From Mageeibacillus sp. UBA5770 (GTDB taxonomy: Bacteria; Bacillota_A; Clostridia; Saccharofermentanales; Saccharofermentanaceae): 8,983 bases of DNA. Of the stretch, positions 1 through 6,163 are shown piece by piece. The DNA is taken from the NCBI GenBank assembly GCA_002418705.1, contig DIEQ01000108.1:14771-23753 (forward strand), written 5' to 3'. Numbering within the stretch: the first letter of the stretch is position 1; each line of letters opens with the position of its first letter. Below the pieces are notes generated by a model that had not been told where the DNA came from, ran no database searches, and saw only the letters and a program-made list of their open reading frames with translations. The translations under genes were made by a program, and so were the position numbers.

Positions 1-2
1 AG

Positions 3-899
3 GCGCAAAAACCTGCCGCAGCGCAGGCGGATGAGACAGAAGAGGACAGCACAGCTGCGCCGGCGGACGAGACCGAAGGGAACAGTACCGCAGCCCCGTC
101 CGTAACGGAATCGCAGGCGCCGCCGACACAGGCTGCCGAGATGGTCAGCGCGCAAACCATTACTGTCAGCATGGCCTATGACAGCGGCGAAGGCATCTAC
201 ACCGGCGAAGTGAAAGACGGCGTGCCGCACGGTCTGGGCAGCTTTGAAATGCTGAAAAGTGACAACGGCAGCAGCTGGCGTTATGAAGGGCAGTGGGAAA
301 ACGGGGAAGTCACGGGAGAAGGAACCATGATAGAGGGGACATTTGTCTTTAAAGGAAGCTTCAAAAGCGGCCTGCTTAATGGCATCTGCGAAATCACGGA
401 TAATGGTGTCCTGCGTTATCGAGGCATGTGCCAGGATGGTAAACTGCACGGGCAGGGAACACTTTATACCAAGAGCGGCTTGCTTCTTTTCGAGGGGACG
501 TTCGACAATGACATGCTGGTGGAGAGCGCGGCGGCCCGACAGGCCCGCGGCGAGGCCTTCATTCCGGAGTGCAGTGACATGGACGAGATACTGTACAGCG
601 CCTGTATGGCAGAAGACAACACGTTTGGCTATCCCGTTGCGGTCTGGGGTTTTTCTCTCGCCATGGGTGAGCAGGCCTCTAACGGCACAATCGTCATCGG
701 GCACATGGGCGATGACAGCTATCCCGTCTGCCTGGTCTACCGCTACGGTCTGGATGAGCCCAAAATGACCGGGGACGACTGGATCAATGCATGGGGCGTC
801 GTAGGCGGAACATACGAATATGTAGATGCAGACGGCCTGACGGTGACCTGCCCGATGGTGGAAGTCGTCTATTGGGATAACCGGCAGGAAGGACTATGA
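3..899 (+). CDS. MORN-repeat protein, 5' end outside the window
   Basis: The frame ending at the TGA at 897-899 stays open to the window edge, so the ATG at 141 is probably internal and the true start lies upstream. The first roughly 45 codons are a low-complexity Ala/Glu/Thr/Pro/Asp stretch, typical of the linker behind a signal peptide or lipoprotein anchor. Four MORN repeats and a partial fifth follow (about 198-518), each of the form Y/F-x-G-x-(W/F/V)-x-x-G-x-x-x-G-x-G, for example YTGEVKDGVPHGLGSF and YRGMCQDGKLHGQGTL. The last 110 residues form a separate domain ending in a beta-rich segment (WGVVGGTYEY, then a V-rich strand) that loosely resembles small OB-like secreted domains; I cannot name it. 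MORN repeats usually mediate membrane or protein contacts. The stop overlaps the next start by ATGA, so the two genes are probably translationally coupled. Function is unknown; surface location is inferred. Confidence 0.8.
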   Translation, partial: AQKPAAAQADETEEDSTAAPADETEGNSTAAPSVTESQAPPTQAAEMVSAQTITVSMAYDSGEGIYTGEVKDGVPHGLGSFEMLKSDNGSSWRYEGQWENGEVTGEGTMIEGTFVFKGSFKSGLLNGICEITDNGVLRYRGMCQDGKLHGQGTLYTKSGLLLFEGTFDNDMLVESAAARQARGEAFIPECSDMDEILYSACMAEDNTFGYPVAVWGFSLAMGEQASNGTIVIGHMGDDSYPVCLVYRYGLDEPKMTGDDWINAWGVVGGTYEYVDADGLTVTCPMVEVVYWDNRQEGL

Positions 900-1480
900 T
901 GCAGACACATCAGATAGAAACAAATAACAACAGACTGCAATGGGAAATATATGTCCCGATATTCAGAAACCGTTTTATCCTCAAGGGATTGGGACTCGCT
1001 ATCGGCCTGCCGTTTGGCATCGTGATCGCAGTCATCATCATCACAGCCGGAGGCGATATCTTCGGCACGGACGCAAAATACGCGCTGGGACTTATCGCAC
1101 TGCTGTTCATACTGACATTTTTCCTGATCCTGATTGTATACGGCGGACAATACGCCCCCGGCTTTATCATCGATGAGACGGGAATCGTCAACTATACGCA
1201 GGCCGAACACGCGAGGCGCAGCCGAATCATCAACGGACTGCTGATCGCACTCGGGCTGTTTTCCGGCAGCAGCACCTCTGTGGGTGTAGGAATGATTGCA
1301 CAGTCAAAACAGGTAATGCGCCTTCGTTGGAAAAACATCAGAAAGGTCATGTATTACCCCAAAAGATATACAATTCTCGTACGGGGCGGATACACGGAAA
1401 AAATCGCTATATTTTGTACCCCGGAAAAGTATTTGGATGTGGAAGCGATGATCAAAGAAAGATCCCAAATTTTTTCTTAA
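896..1480 (+). CDS. Membrane protein with two N-terminal helices, unrecognised
   Basis: A 194-residue protein whose ATG overlaps the MORN gene's stop; a second ATG follows directly at 899, so the start could be one codon later. GGAAGGA just upstream, inside the MORN gene, can serve as ribosome binding site. Two strong hydrophobic helices at about residues 28-51 and 62-83 are separated by a short polar loop. A soluble domain follows, opening with FIIDETGIVNY (90-100) and continuing with LRWKNIRKVMYYP (143-155) and a strand-rich end. The layout of two helices, then 'D-x-x-G-I', then 'W-x-x-I-x-x-V' resembles bacterial PH-like membrane proteins (bPH/YcxB type), but this is only a resemblance. 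A mildly hydrophobic Gly/Ser-rich stretch (111-135) interrupts the soluble part. It probably works with the MORN protein at the membrane. No specific function can be assigned. Confidence 0.75.
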   Translation: MMQTHQIETNNNRLQWEIYVPIFRNRFILKGLGLAIGLPFGIVIAVIIITAGGDIFGTDAKYALGLIALLFILTFFLILIVYGGQYAPGFIIDETGIVNYTQAEHARRSRIINGLLIALGLFSGSSTSVGVGMIAQSKQVMRLRWKNIRKVMYYPKRYTILVRGGYTEKIAIFCTPEKYLDVEAMIKERSQIFS

Positions 1481-1566
1481 CCGTTCTCCATTGCGATGCT
1501 TCGTTTTCGCATTTTGCAAATTCACATTCTGCGATACTTAAAAGTAAAATATTAATTATTTTTCTG

Positions 1567-1595
1567 TTGACACCCCACCATTTCGGGAGTATTTA
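1567..1595 (+). promoter_or_regulatory. Putative sigma-A promoter of the perR-catalase operon
   Basis: A perfect TTGACA (1567-1572) is followed after 17 bases by TATTTA (1590-1595), a weak -10; other TATAA-like hexamers lie a few bases further on. It sits about 80 bases ahead of the perR remnant and is the only good promoter-like element in the 1481-1672 gap. The rest of that gap holds only a weak TGCGA/TCGCA stem (1492-1511), too poor to call a terminator. Confidence 0.5.
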
Positions 1596-1606
1596 TAAGT
1601 TATAAA
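1592..1606. promoter_or_regulatory. 15-bp palindrome over the -10 region, candidate Per/Fur box
   Basis: TTTATAAGTTATAAA is a perfect 7-1-7 inverted repeat that overlaps the presumed -10. Fur-family repressors such as PerR bind AT-rich 7-1-7 palindromes (Bacillus PerR box: TTATAAT-N-ATTATAA) and commonly repress their own operon together with catalase genes. The TTATAA half-sites match, but here they are one base apart rather than three, so the match to the Bacillus consensus is inexact. Position, symmetry and the downstream perR remnant support the call; binding is inferred. Confidence 0.45.
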
Positions 1607-1672
1607 GATTTCAAAGTAGTTACAAGTTCATGATTTGGAGTTGTCGATGGTTTTGCCTATGAGGGCGTCACT

Positions 1673-1921
1673 ATGAAGCAATCCTTTGCGTTTCCCGCTA
1701 ATGAATTAAGAAGAAAAAACATCTGACTCTCGCACCACCGGATTAAGGTGTTGGTGTATCTTCTTGAGCATCAAAATCATCCTGCCGTTGAAAACAATGA
1801 AACGCGATACGACATTATGATCGAAAACCACGGACATTTAAGTGTGAATCCTGCGGAGCCATTTACAATTTTCTGCAAACGATGCCTTGAAAATATGAAT
1901 TTGAGTGAAGGAGGAAAGTAA
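1673..1921 (+). pseudogene. perR: Fur-family peroxide repressor (PerR-like) remnant
   Basis: The conceptual product is a cut-down Fur/PerR protein. The N-terminus MKQSFAFPANELRRKNI runs into an in-frame TGA (1724-1726), where relatives carry Arg, then continues LSHHRIKVLVYLLEHQNHP, the first winged-helix part with the metal-ligand His of 'HP'. At about 1790-1796 it jumps to NNETRYDIMIENHGH, which holds the regulatory Asp and two His. The roughly 40 residues between, including the DNA-recognition helix, are missing. One T is missing near 1838; in the shifted frame comes FKCESCGAIYNF, the first zinc CXXC. At about 1870-1873 a second internal deletion (roughly 30 residues) restores the original frame for CKRCLENMNLSEGGK and TAA; this is the second zinc CXXC. 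So both ends survive but the product cannot be a working repressor. Its last codons contain the GGAGGAAA ribosome binding site of the catalase gene. PerR rather than Fur is inferred from the neighbours. Confidence 0.85.
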
Positions 1922-1922
1922 A

Positions 1923-3225
1923 ATGGACCAAGAAAAGAAACTGACAACCGCAGCGGGCGCGCCCGTAGCAGACAATCAGGATTCAATGACCGCGGGGCCC
2001 CCCGCGGGCCTATGCTTTTGCAGGACGTCTGGTACCTTGAGAAGATGGCGCATTTTGAGCGGGAAGTCATTCCGGAAAGGAGAATGCACGCCAAAGGATC
2101 GGGCGCCTTCGGTGTTTTCACGGTAACGCATGACATCACGAAATACACCAGGGCAAAGATTTTTTCAGAGATTGGCAAGAAGACGGAAATGTTCGTGCGC
2201 TTTTCCACGGTAGCCGGTGAGCGCGGCGCGGCTGATGCCGAGCGCGATATCCGCGGTTTTGCGATGAAGTACTATACAGATGAAGGCAACTGGGATCTGG
2301 TCGGCAATAATACACCGGTGTTCTTGTTCAGGGATCCGCTTAAGTTCCCGGACCTGAACCATGCTGTCAAGCGCGATCCGCGCACCAATATGCGGAGCGC
2401 CACGAACAACTGGGATTTCTGGTCTTCGCTTCCCGAAGCTCTGCATCAGGTTACCATTACAATGAGTGAGCGCGGCATTCCTCTGTCCTATCGCCACATG
2501 CATGGGTTCGGCAGCCATACTTTCAGCCTGATCAGCGCCGACGGTGTGCGCACCTGGGTCAAGTTCCACCTGGTCTGCCAGCAGGGGATCAAGAATCTGA
2601 CCTGACGAAGGTATGGTACAAGGGAGAATTCCCGTTGATTGAAGTCGGATATTTTGAGCTCAACCGCAACCCGGAGAACTATTTTGCAGATGTCGAACAG
2701 GCAGCTTTCAACCCCGCCAATGTTGTGCCGGGTATCGGATTTTCACCGGATAAAATGCTGCAGGGAAGGCTTTTCGCATATGGCGATGCGCAGAGATACC
2801 GCCTTGGCGTCAACCATGGGTCTATTCCGGTTAACGCACCGAAGTGTCCGTTCCATAGTTTCCACCGGGACGGGCAGATGCGTGTCGACGGCAACCAGGG
2901 AAGCACTTTGCACTATGAGCCAAACAGCTACGGACAGTGGCAGGAGCAGCCGGAGTTCAGGGAACCCCCACTGCGGATCGATGGTGATGCGGACCGCTGG
3001 AACTTCAGGGACGACGATGATGATTACTATACGCAGCCGGGCAAATTATTCAGGTTAATGAACCCTGCACAGCAACAGGCCTTGTTCGAGAATACGGCCG
3101 GAAATCTGACCGGTGTTCCTGATATGATCAAGCTTCGCCACATCGGCAACTGTATGAAGGCAGACCCCGCCTATGGCAAAGGTGTGGCTGACGCACTCGG
3201 ACTTTCCCTGGAAGAAGTCAAATAA
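1923..3225 (+). pseudogene. katA: Haem catalase (small-subunit, monofunctional), broken by two lesions
   Basis: The encoded pieces read as a clade-3-type catalase (2 H2O2 to O2 + 2 H2O). Frame 1 from ATG 1923 gives [21 protein letters not shown]. At the C6 run (1998-2003) two extra C's, or one missing, shift the frame. Frame 2 continues [20 protein letters not shown], with the active-site signature [10 protein letters not shown] (catalytic His) and the catalytic Asn in GNNTPVF, up to QQGIKNL, then TGA at 2603. Frame 3 resumes at [17 protein letters not shown] and contains the proximal haem Tyr signature [14 protein letters not shown] and the normal C-terminal helices, ending LGLSLEEVK. About 50 residues of the beta-barrel, which relatives have between NLT and DLTKVW, are absent at 2597-2606. 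All active-site residues remain, but no continuous catalase can be made. It starts one base after the perR stop, so the two formed one operon. Confidence 0.9.
1990..2007. repeat. GC palindrome holding the first catalase frameshift
   Basis: CCGCGGGG and CCCCGCGG form an 8-bp inverted repeat around a central CC. Removing that CC restores both the catalase reading frame (TAGPRGP, as in relatives) and an exact 16-bp palindrome. The extra bases therefore lie at the tip of a potential hairpin in a C homopolymer, a natural slippage site and also a likely place for a sequencing error. Confidence 0.8.
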
Positions 3226-3230
3226 TAACC

Positions 3231-3259
3231 TTGCCTGTCTTTGCATGTAACAATCAAAT
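3231..3259 (+). promoter_or_regulatory. Possible promoter for rubrerythrin
   Basis: TTGCCT (3231-3236), 17 bases, then TCAAAT (3254-3259) lie in the 51-base gap between the catalase remnant and rubrerythrin. Both hexamers are only fair matches. Such a promoter would explain continued rubrerythrin expression although the upstream operon is dead; read-through from 1567 is the alternative. Confidence 0.3.
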
Positions 3260-3276
3260 AAACGGAGGAAAAACAA

Positions 3277-3771
3277 ATGGAAGAAAACAAGACTCTGAAA
3301 AATCTCATGGAAGCATTTGCCGGAGAATCACAGGCAAACCGGAAGTATCTGTCCTACTCAAAAAAAGCGGAAACAGACGGCAACCTTAATGCAGCCAAAT
3401 TATTTAAAGCAGCTTCTGATGCAGAGACGATTCATGCGCTTAAGCATTTTCAGGTAGCCGGGAAAATCGGCACTACGGCAGATAACCTAAAGGATGCCGT
3501 TGCCGGTGAGACCCATGAGTATCAGGCGATGTATCCTGACTTCGTAAAGGAGGCAGAAGAAGAAGGCAATAAAGCGGCCGTAACAACGTTTACGTATGCA
3601 ATGAAAGCGGAAGAGGTTCATGCCAGACTGTACCAGGAAGCATTAGAAACGCTCGACGAGAAAGAGGAAGTGTTTTATTATCTCTGCCCGGTTTGCGGAA
3701 ATATTGAAAAGTATCGTCCGGATAAGTGCAGTATTTGCGGTACACCCGGCTCGAAATTCATAGAATATTGA
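3277..3771 (+). CDS. rbr: Rubrerythrin
   Basis: A 164-residue, apparently intact non-haem di-iron peroxidase that reduces H2O2 to water in the cytoplasm of anaerobes, with electrons from NAD(P)H via rubredoxin-type carriers. The four-helix ferritin-like domain carries its ligand set: E17 in FAGESQAN, E50/H53 (ExxH), E78 and E81 in GETHEY, and E112/H115 (ExxH). The C-terminal rubredoxin-like domain has CPVCG (C137, C140) and CSICG (C151, C154) for the Fe(SCys)4 site. Length suits the shorter rubrerythrins. The start is fixed by GGAGG at 3264-3268, eight bases ahead. It follows the perR and catalase wrecks by 51 bases and ends before a strong hairpin. It is the only intact peroxide-removing gene in the window. 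Confidence 0.95.
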   Translation: MEENKTLKNLMEAFAGESQANRKYLSYSKKAETDGNLNAAKLFKAASDAETIHALKHFQVAGKIGTTADNLKDAVAGETHEYQAMYPDFVKEAEEEGNKAAVTTFTYAMKAEEVHARLYQEALETLDEKEEVFYYLCPVCGNIEKYRPDKCSICGTPGSKFIEY

Positions 3772-3838
3772 AAAACACATGTAAAATCTTTGCCTGACAA
3801 AAATAACCTGAGTCAAGTATATTCAGGAGTCTGCAAAT

Positions 3839-3880
3839 AAACAAGAGGCCGCTGCGGGAATAACGCAGCGGCCTCTGTTT
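3839..3880. terminator. Hairpin terminator between convergent rubrerythrin and pstS
   Basis: A perfect 13-bp stem (AGAGGCCGCTGCG at 3844-3856 with CGCAGCGGCCTCT at 3864-3876) has a 7-base loop. It is flanked by an A-rich run on the left and TTT on the right, which extend the stem by a few pairs. The T-tract is short on both strands, so it probably ends transcription from either side but is not a textbook intrinsic terminator. Confidence 0.75.
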
Positions 3881-3938
3881 GATCTTGTCGGAATACGTGA
3901 TAACATTTGATTTCTAAGTTAATTTATCGCTGCAAACC

Positions 3939-4865
3939 TTATCCGTTCTTTCCGGGATTCGGGACGATACCGTCATCGGCAACAATCAGCATTCCTTCAT
4001 CACTGAAAATATAATCGAGGAAAGCAGTTGTCAGTGTGTCTGTTGTTGCGGTCTTTGTGATCATGACAAACGGGCGCTGAAGGGAGTAGTCACCTGATTT
4101 GACTGTTTCTTCGGAAGGTACGACACCATCAAGTGTTACAGCGACAATGGTTTCGTCAACGGCGGAGAGGGAGATATATCCGATCGCATTGGGGTTGGCA
4201 GAGACGGCCTGTTTTACGTTGCCGGTGGAGTTCTGCTCTTCGGCATAAACGGCAGCATCTTTCGTTTCGGTAAGTTCTTCGAAGGCGCCTCTTGTTCCGG
4301 AAGCGGCTTCGCGGCCGATGCACTGGATTGCAGCATCAGCTCCGCCGACATCTTTCCAGTTTGTGATCTCGCCTAAGAAAATTTTAGTAACCTGCTCAAG
4401 TGTCAGACCGGTTACTCCGGACTCGGCATTGACAATAACGGCAATTCCGTCATAACCAATGATGTACTTATCAAAGGCTTCGGGAGTTTCTGTATCCTTC
4501 AGGTTTCTTGAGAGTAAGCCAATCTGTGCTGTTCCGTCTGTTACTGCTGTAGGGCCTTCGCCGGAACCATTTCCTCCGACAGATACGGTGACATCTTCAT
4601 TGGCAGCCATGAAAGCTTCGGCCAGTGCTGTCGTTACATCGGCCATTGATGTAGAGCCGGTCAGTACCAGAGATCCGCTTAATGAAGCAGCTTCTGTCTC
4701 TGATGTTGTTTCTTTTGCAGTCTCAGATTCTGCTGCTGCAGTTGTTGCGGCTGCAGTCGTTGCTGCTGCTGTTGTTTCTTCAGCCGTTACTCCGCAACCT
4801 GCAGCGCTGATGAGCATGACAGATGTAAGTACTGTTGCCAATATCATTTTAAATTTTTTTCTCAT
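3939..4865 (-). CDS. pstS: Phosphate-binding lipoprotein PstS, ABC transporter substrate-binding subunit
   Basis: A 308-residue exported lipoprotein that captures inorganic phosphate for the PstCAB importer. A basic N-terminus and hydrophobic helix (residues 1-20) lead to the lipobox SAAGC (C24). A Thr/Ala linker (31-60) connects to the periplasmic-binding fold. Family signatures are visible: TGSTSM (69-74, phosphate-binding Ser/Thr loop), GGNGSGEG (97-104), DGIAVIVN (139-146), LGEITNWKDVGG (164-175) and REAASGTRGAF (185-195). The start has GGAGGA about ten bases upstream on the minus strand. No pstC, pstA, pstB or phoU gene is adjacent: the next gene downstream is convergent rubrerythrin behind a hairpin, and the upstream side is gene-poor. 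It is therefore a stand-alone pstS here. No clear promoter or Pho box was recognised upstream. Confidence 0.93.
   Translation of the reverse strand: MRKKFKMILATVLTSVMLISAAGCGVTAEETTAAATTAAATTAAAESETAKETTSETEAASLSGSLVLTGSTSMADVTTALAEAFMAANEDVTVSVGGNGSGEGPTAVTDGTAQIGLLSRNLKDTETPEAFDKYIIGYDGIAVIVNAESGVTGLTLEQVTKIFLGEITNWKDVGGADAAIQCIGREAASGTRGAFEELTETKDAAVYAEEQNSTGNVKQAVSANPNAIGYISLSAVDETIVAVTLDGVVPSEETVKSGDYSLQRPFVMITKTATTDTLTTAFLDYIFSDEGMLIVADDGIVPNPGKNG
4731..4775 (-). repeat. Three tandem 15-bp units coding TTAAA in PstS
   Basis: Residues 31-45 of PstS are TTAAATTAAATTAAA, encoded by three imperfect 15-bp units. It forms the flexible spacer between lipid anchor and binding domain. Such a repeat can change length by slippage without disturbing the fold. 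Confidence 0.8.
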
Positions 4866-5159
4866 TTCTTTTTTCCTCCAATTTCTTTCGTGTCTCCAGA
4901 ATAACAGCCAGGAGTTATACCTCGATTAGCCCGATGTTAGGAACAGTTATGCTGAAGTAAGTGTCTGGTAAGAAAATCGGTTGGAATCCGTCTGTGATCA
5001 GCATTTGATCCGGTCTGGCGGCAACGTTTTCGCTTCATTAGGGGCTGCATTATATGCACTTCACTTAAGTCCTAACAAATCTCAAACATAATGCTTACCG
5101 GCAGGCGCTTATGGCATTTGCTGAATCTTGTTACATTATAGACAAGGAAGGTGATTAGC
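4866..5159. other. Gene-poor stretch upstream of pstS with coding-like scraps
   Basis: Nothing here is a confident gene. Two short plus-strand frames read like protein: 4972-5091 (containing CDQHLIRSGGNVFASLGAALY, read no further here) and 5069-5158 (containing NAYRQALMAFAESCYIIDKE, ending TAG one base before the next ATG at 5160). They lie in different frames and have no convincing start, so they may be debris of one or two genes. The pstS promoter must also lie here; ATTATA at 5049-5054 could be its -10 on the minus strand, but no good -35 accompanies it. Confidence 0.3.
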
Positions 5160-5443
5160 ATGAAAAAAGGACGTGTATATTCTTGGTTTATTGTCTTTTG
5201 GCAAAACAGGAAAGAACGAAGAAAACCGCTCTGGACGCGTGCGCTTAGAAGAGGGTAAGACTATCTTTTTGGCCGGGATTCCAGCCTTAAAAAGCGGGAA
5301 GACATTCTTAAAGGTTAAGGATGGCCCAGAAGACATTACCATTTCGAATGTCAAGGTGACAAGGTCGAATTTCTGGTGCAGGCATTTTTCTGATCACTTT
5401 CTATTGCATATTTTTTAGCCTCATATCGAGGTCTGAATACTAA
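5160..5443 (+). pseudogene. Small unrecognised gene spread over three reading frames
   Basis: ATG at 5160 has a good ribosome binding site (AAGGAAGGTG) but its frame stops after 32 codons. A +1 shift near the A6 run (5162-5169) gives a longer frame: VYILGLLSFGKTGKNEENRS (hydrophobic start, then polar), then RVRLEEGKTIFLAGIPALKS, then KDGPEDITISNVKVT. A second +1 shift near 5350-5370 leads to GAGIFLITFYCIFFSLI, a clear membrane helix, then SRSEY and TAA (5441-5443). An intrinsic terminator begins 16 bases later. Start signal, hydrophobic ends and terminator support a former gene of about 90 codons with an N-terminal signal or anchor and a C-terminal helix. I do not recognise the family. If the shifts are not real, the middle frame alone, from GTG 5173 to TAG 5418, would be an 81-residue hypothetical protein. 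Confidence 0.4.
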
Positions 5444-5459
5444 ATAAACCATTTTTCTT

Positions 5460-5497
5460 ATGCGGTTTCCCTGCTAATAAAGGGGGCCGCATTTTTT
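5460..5497 (+). terminator. Intrinsic terminator
   Basis: ATGCGG (5460-5465) pairs with CCGCAT (5487-5492), and the inner CCCT pairs with AGGG across an AT-rich loop; a run of six T's follows directly. The T-run is on the plus strand only, so it ends transcription of the small locus at 5160-5443 and insulates the operon starting at 5647. Confidence 0.8.
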
Positions 5498-5646
5498 GTA
5501 ATAGACTTGACCCTATCGTTAATGATATAAGCCGGTATACCTTTTTGATTCCGTTTTTGTGTAAGAACGTATTCTCCTTGTGATATCATGAAGATTGTAT
5601 TAGTAAATGTGTATTTGCTTGAGCGCATTCAGCGGGAAGGGCTTCT

Positions 5647-6150
5647 ATGGCTTATTACGAAATCGAATACCCGTCCGAAAAAAGGGCTTTTTACATACTT
5701 CTCAGAGAACAGCTGTCCCTTTATACAAATGAGGCTAAAAATCCGATTTCTGCAATTTCCAATGCTTCTGCGGTTCTTGGAACGGCTTTTTCAGACATAA
5801 ACTGGGTCGGATTCTATCTGGTGAGCGGAGAACAGCTTGTCCTCGGTCCGTTTCAGGGCAAACCGGCTGTGATGGAGATCGGTTTCGGCCAGGGCGTCTG
5901 CGGCAGCGCCTGGAGAGAAAAGAAATCACAAGTCGTGCAGAACGTGCATTGCTTTGTCGGTCACATAGCCTGTGACTGCTCCTCTGTTTCCGAGATTGTT
6001 GTCCCTGTCCTGGGATCAGATAACCGGGTCATCGGCGTGATCGATATCGACAGTCCCATACCGGGACGCTTCGACGAGGAGGATGCCGTAGGGCTGTCTG
6101 CGGCTGCAGAGATCATTGCACCCTATATACAGGATCTGCATCTTAGATAA
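5647..6150 (+). CDS. msrC: Free methionine-(R)-sulfoxide reductase, GAF-domain type
   Basis: A 167-residue single-domain GAF protein that reduces free Met-(R)-sulfoxide in the cytoplasm using thioredoxin-type electrons. Family landmarks in order: INWVGFYL (51-58), LVLGPFQGK (64-72), GVCG (C85), GHIACD (C109, the catalytic Cys position), SEIVVPV (115-121), VIGVIDIDSP (128-137) and GRFDEED (140-146). In the well-studied enzymes a resolving Cys follows the GPFQGK block; here that place is Val75 (KPAVMEIG). Two extra cysteines flank the catalytic one: C102 (VHCF) and C111 (CDC). GGAAGGG sits eight bases before the start. No clear promoter was found between the terminator at 5497 and the gene. It begins a same-strand run reaching 8302, with the next gene 13 bases downstream. 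Confidence 0.92.
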   Translation: MAYYEIEYPSEKRAFYILLREQLSLYTNEAKNPISAISNASAVLGTAFSDINWVGFYLVSGEQLVLGPFQGKPAVMEIGFGQGVCGSAWREKKSQVVQNVHCFVGHIACDCSSVSEIVVPVLGSDNRVIGVIDIDSPIPGRFDEEDAVGLSAAAEIIAPYIQDLHLR

Positions 6151-6163
6151 GCGAGGATTATAA

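Noticed and set aside
1724..1726. TGA inside the perR remnant as a selenocysteine codon
   Set aside because: Relatives have Arg at this place, no SECIS-like hairpin is evident just downstream, and the gene carries further lesions.
1998..2003. Programmed ribosomal frameshift at the C6 run in catalase
   Set aside because: Catalases are not known to use one, and the product would still meet the second frameshift and deletion at 2597-2606.
1777..2208. Long minus-strand reading frame across perR and catalase
   Set aside because: It is antisense to clear family matches on the plus strand, and its translation resembles nothing.
4459..4929. 156-codon plus-strand frame opposite pstS
   Set aside because: It mirrors the Ala/Thr-rich codons of PstS; it lacks a good ribosome binding site and the minus strand has clear PstS motifs.
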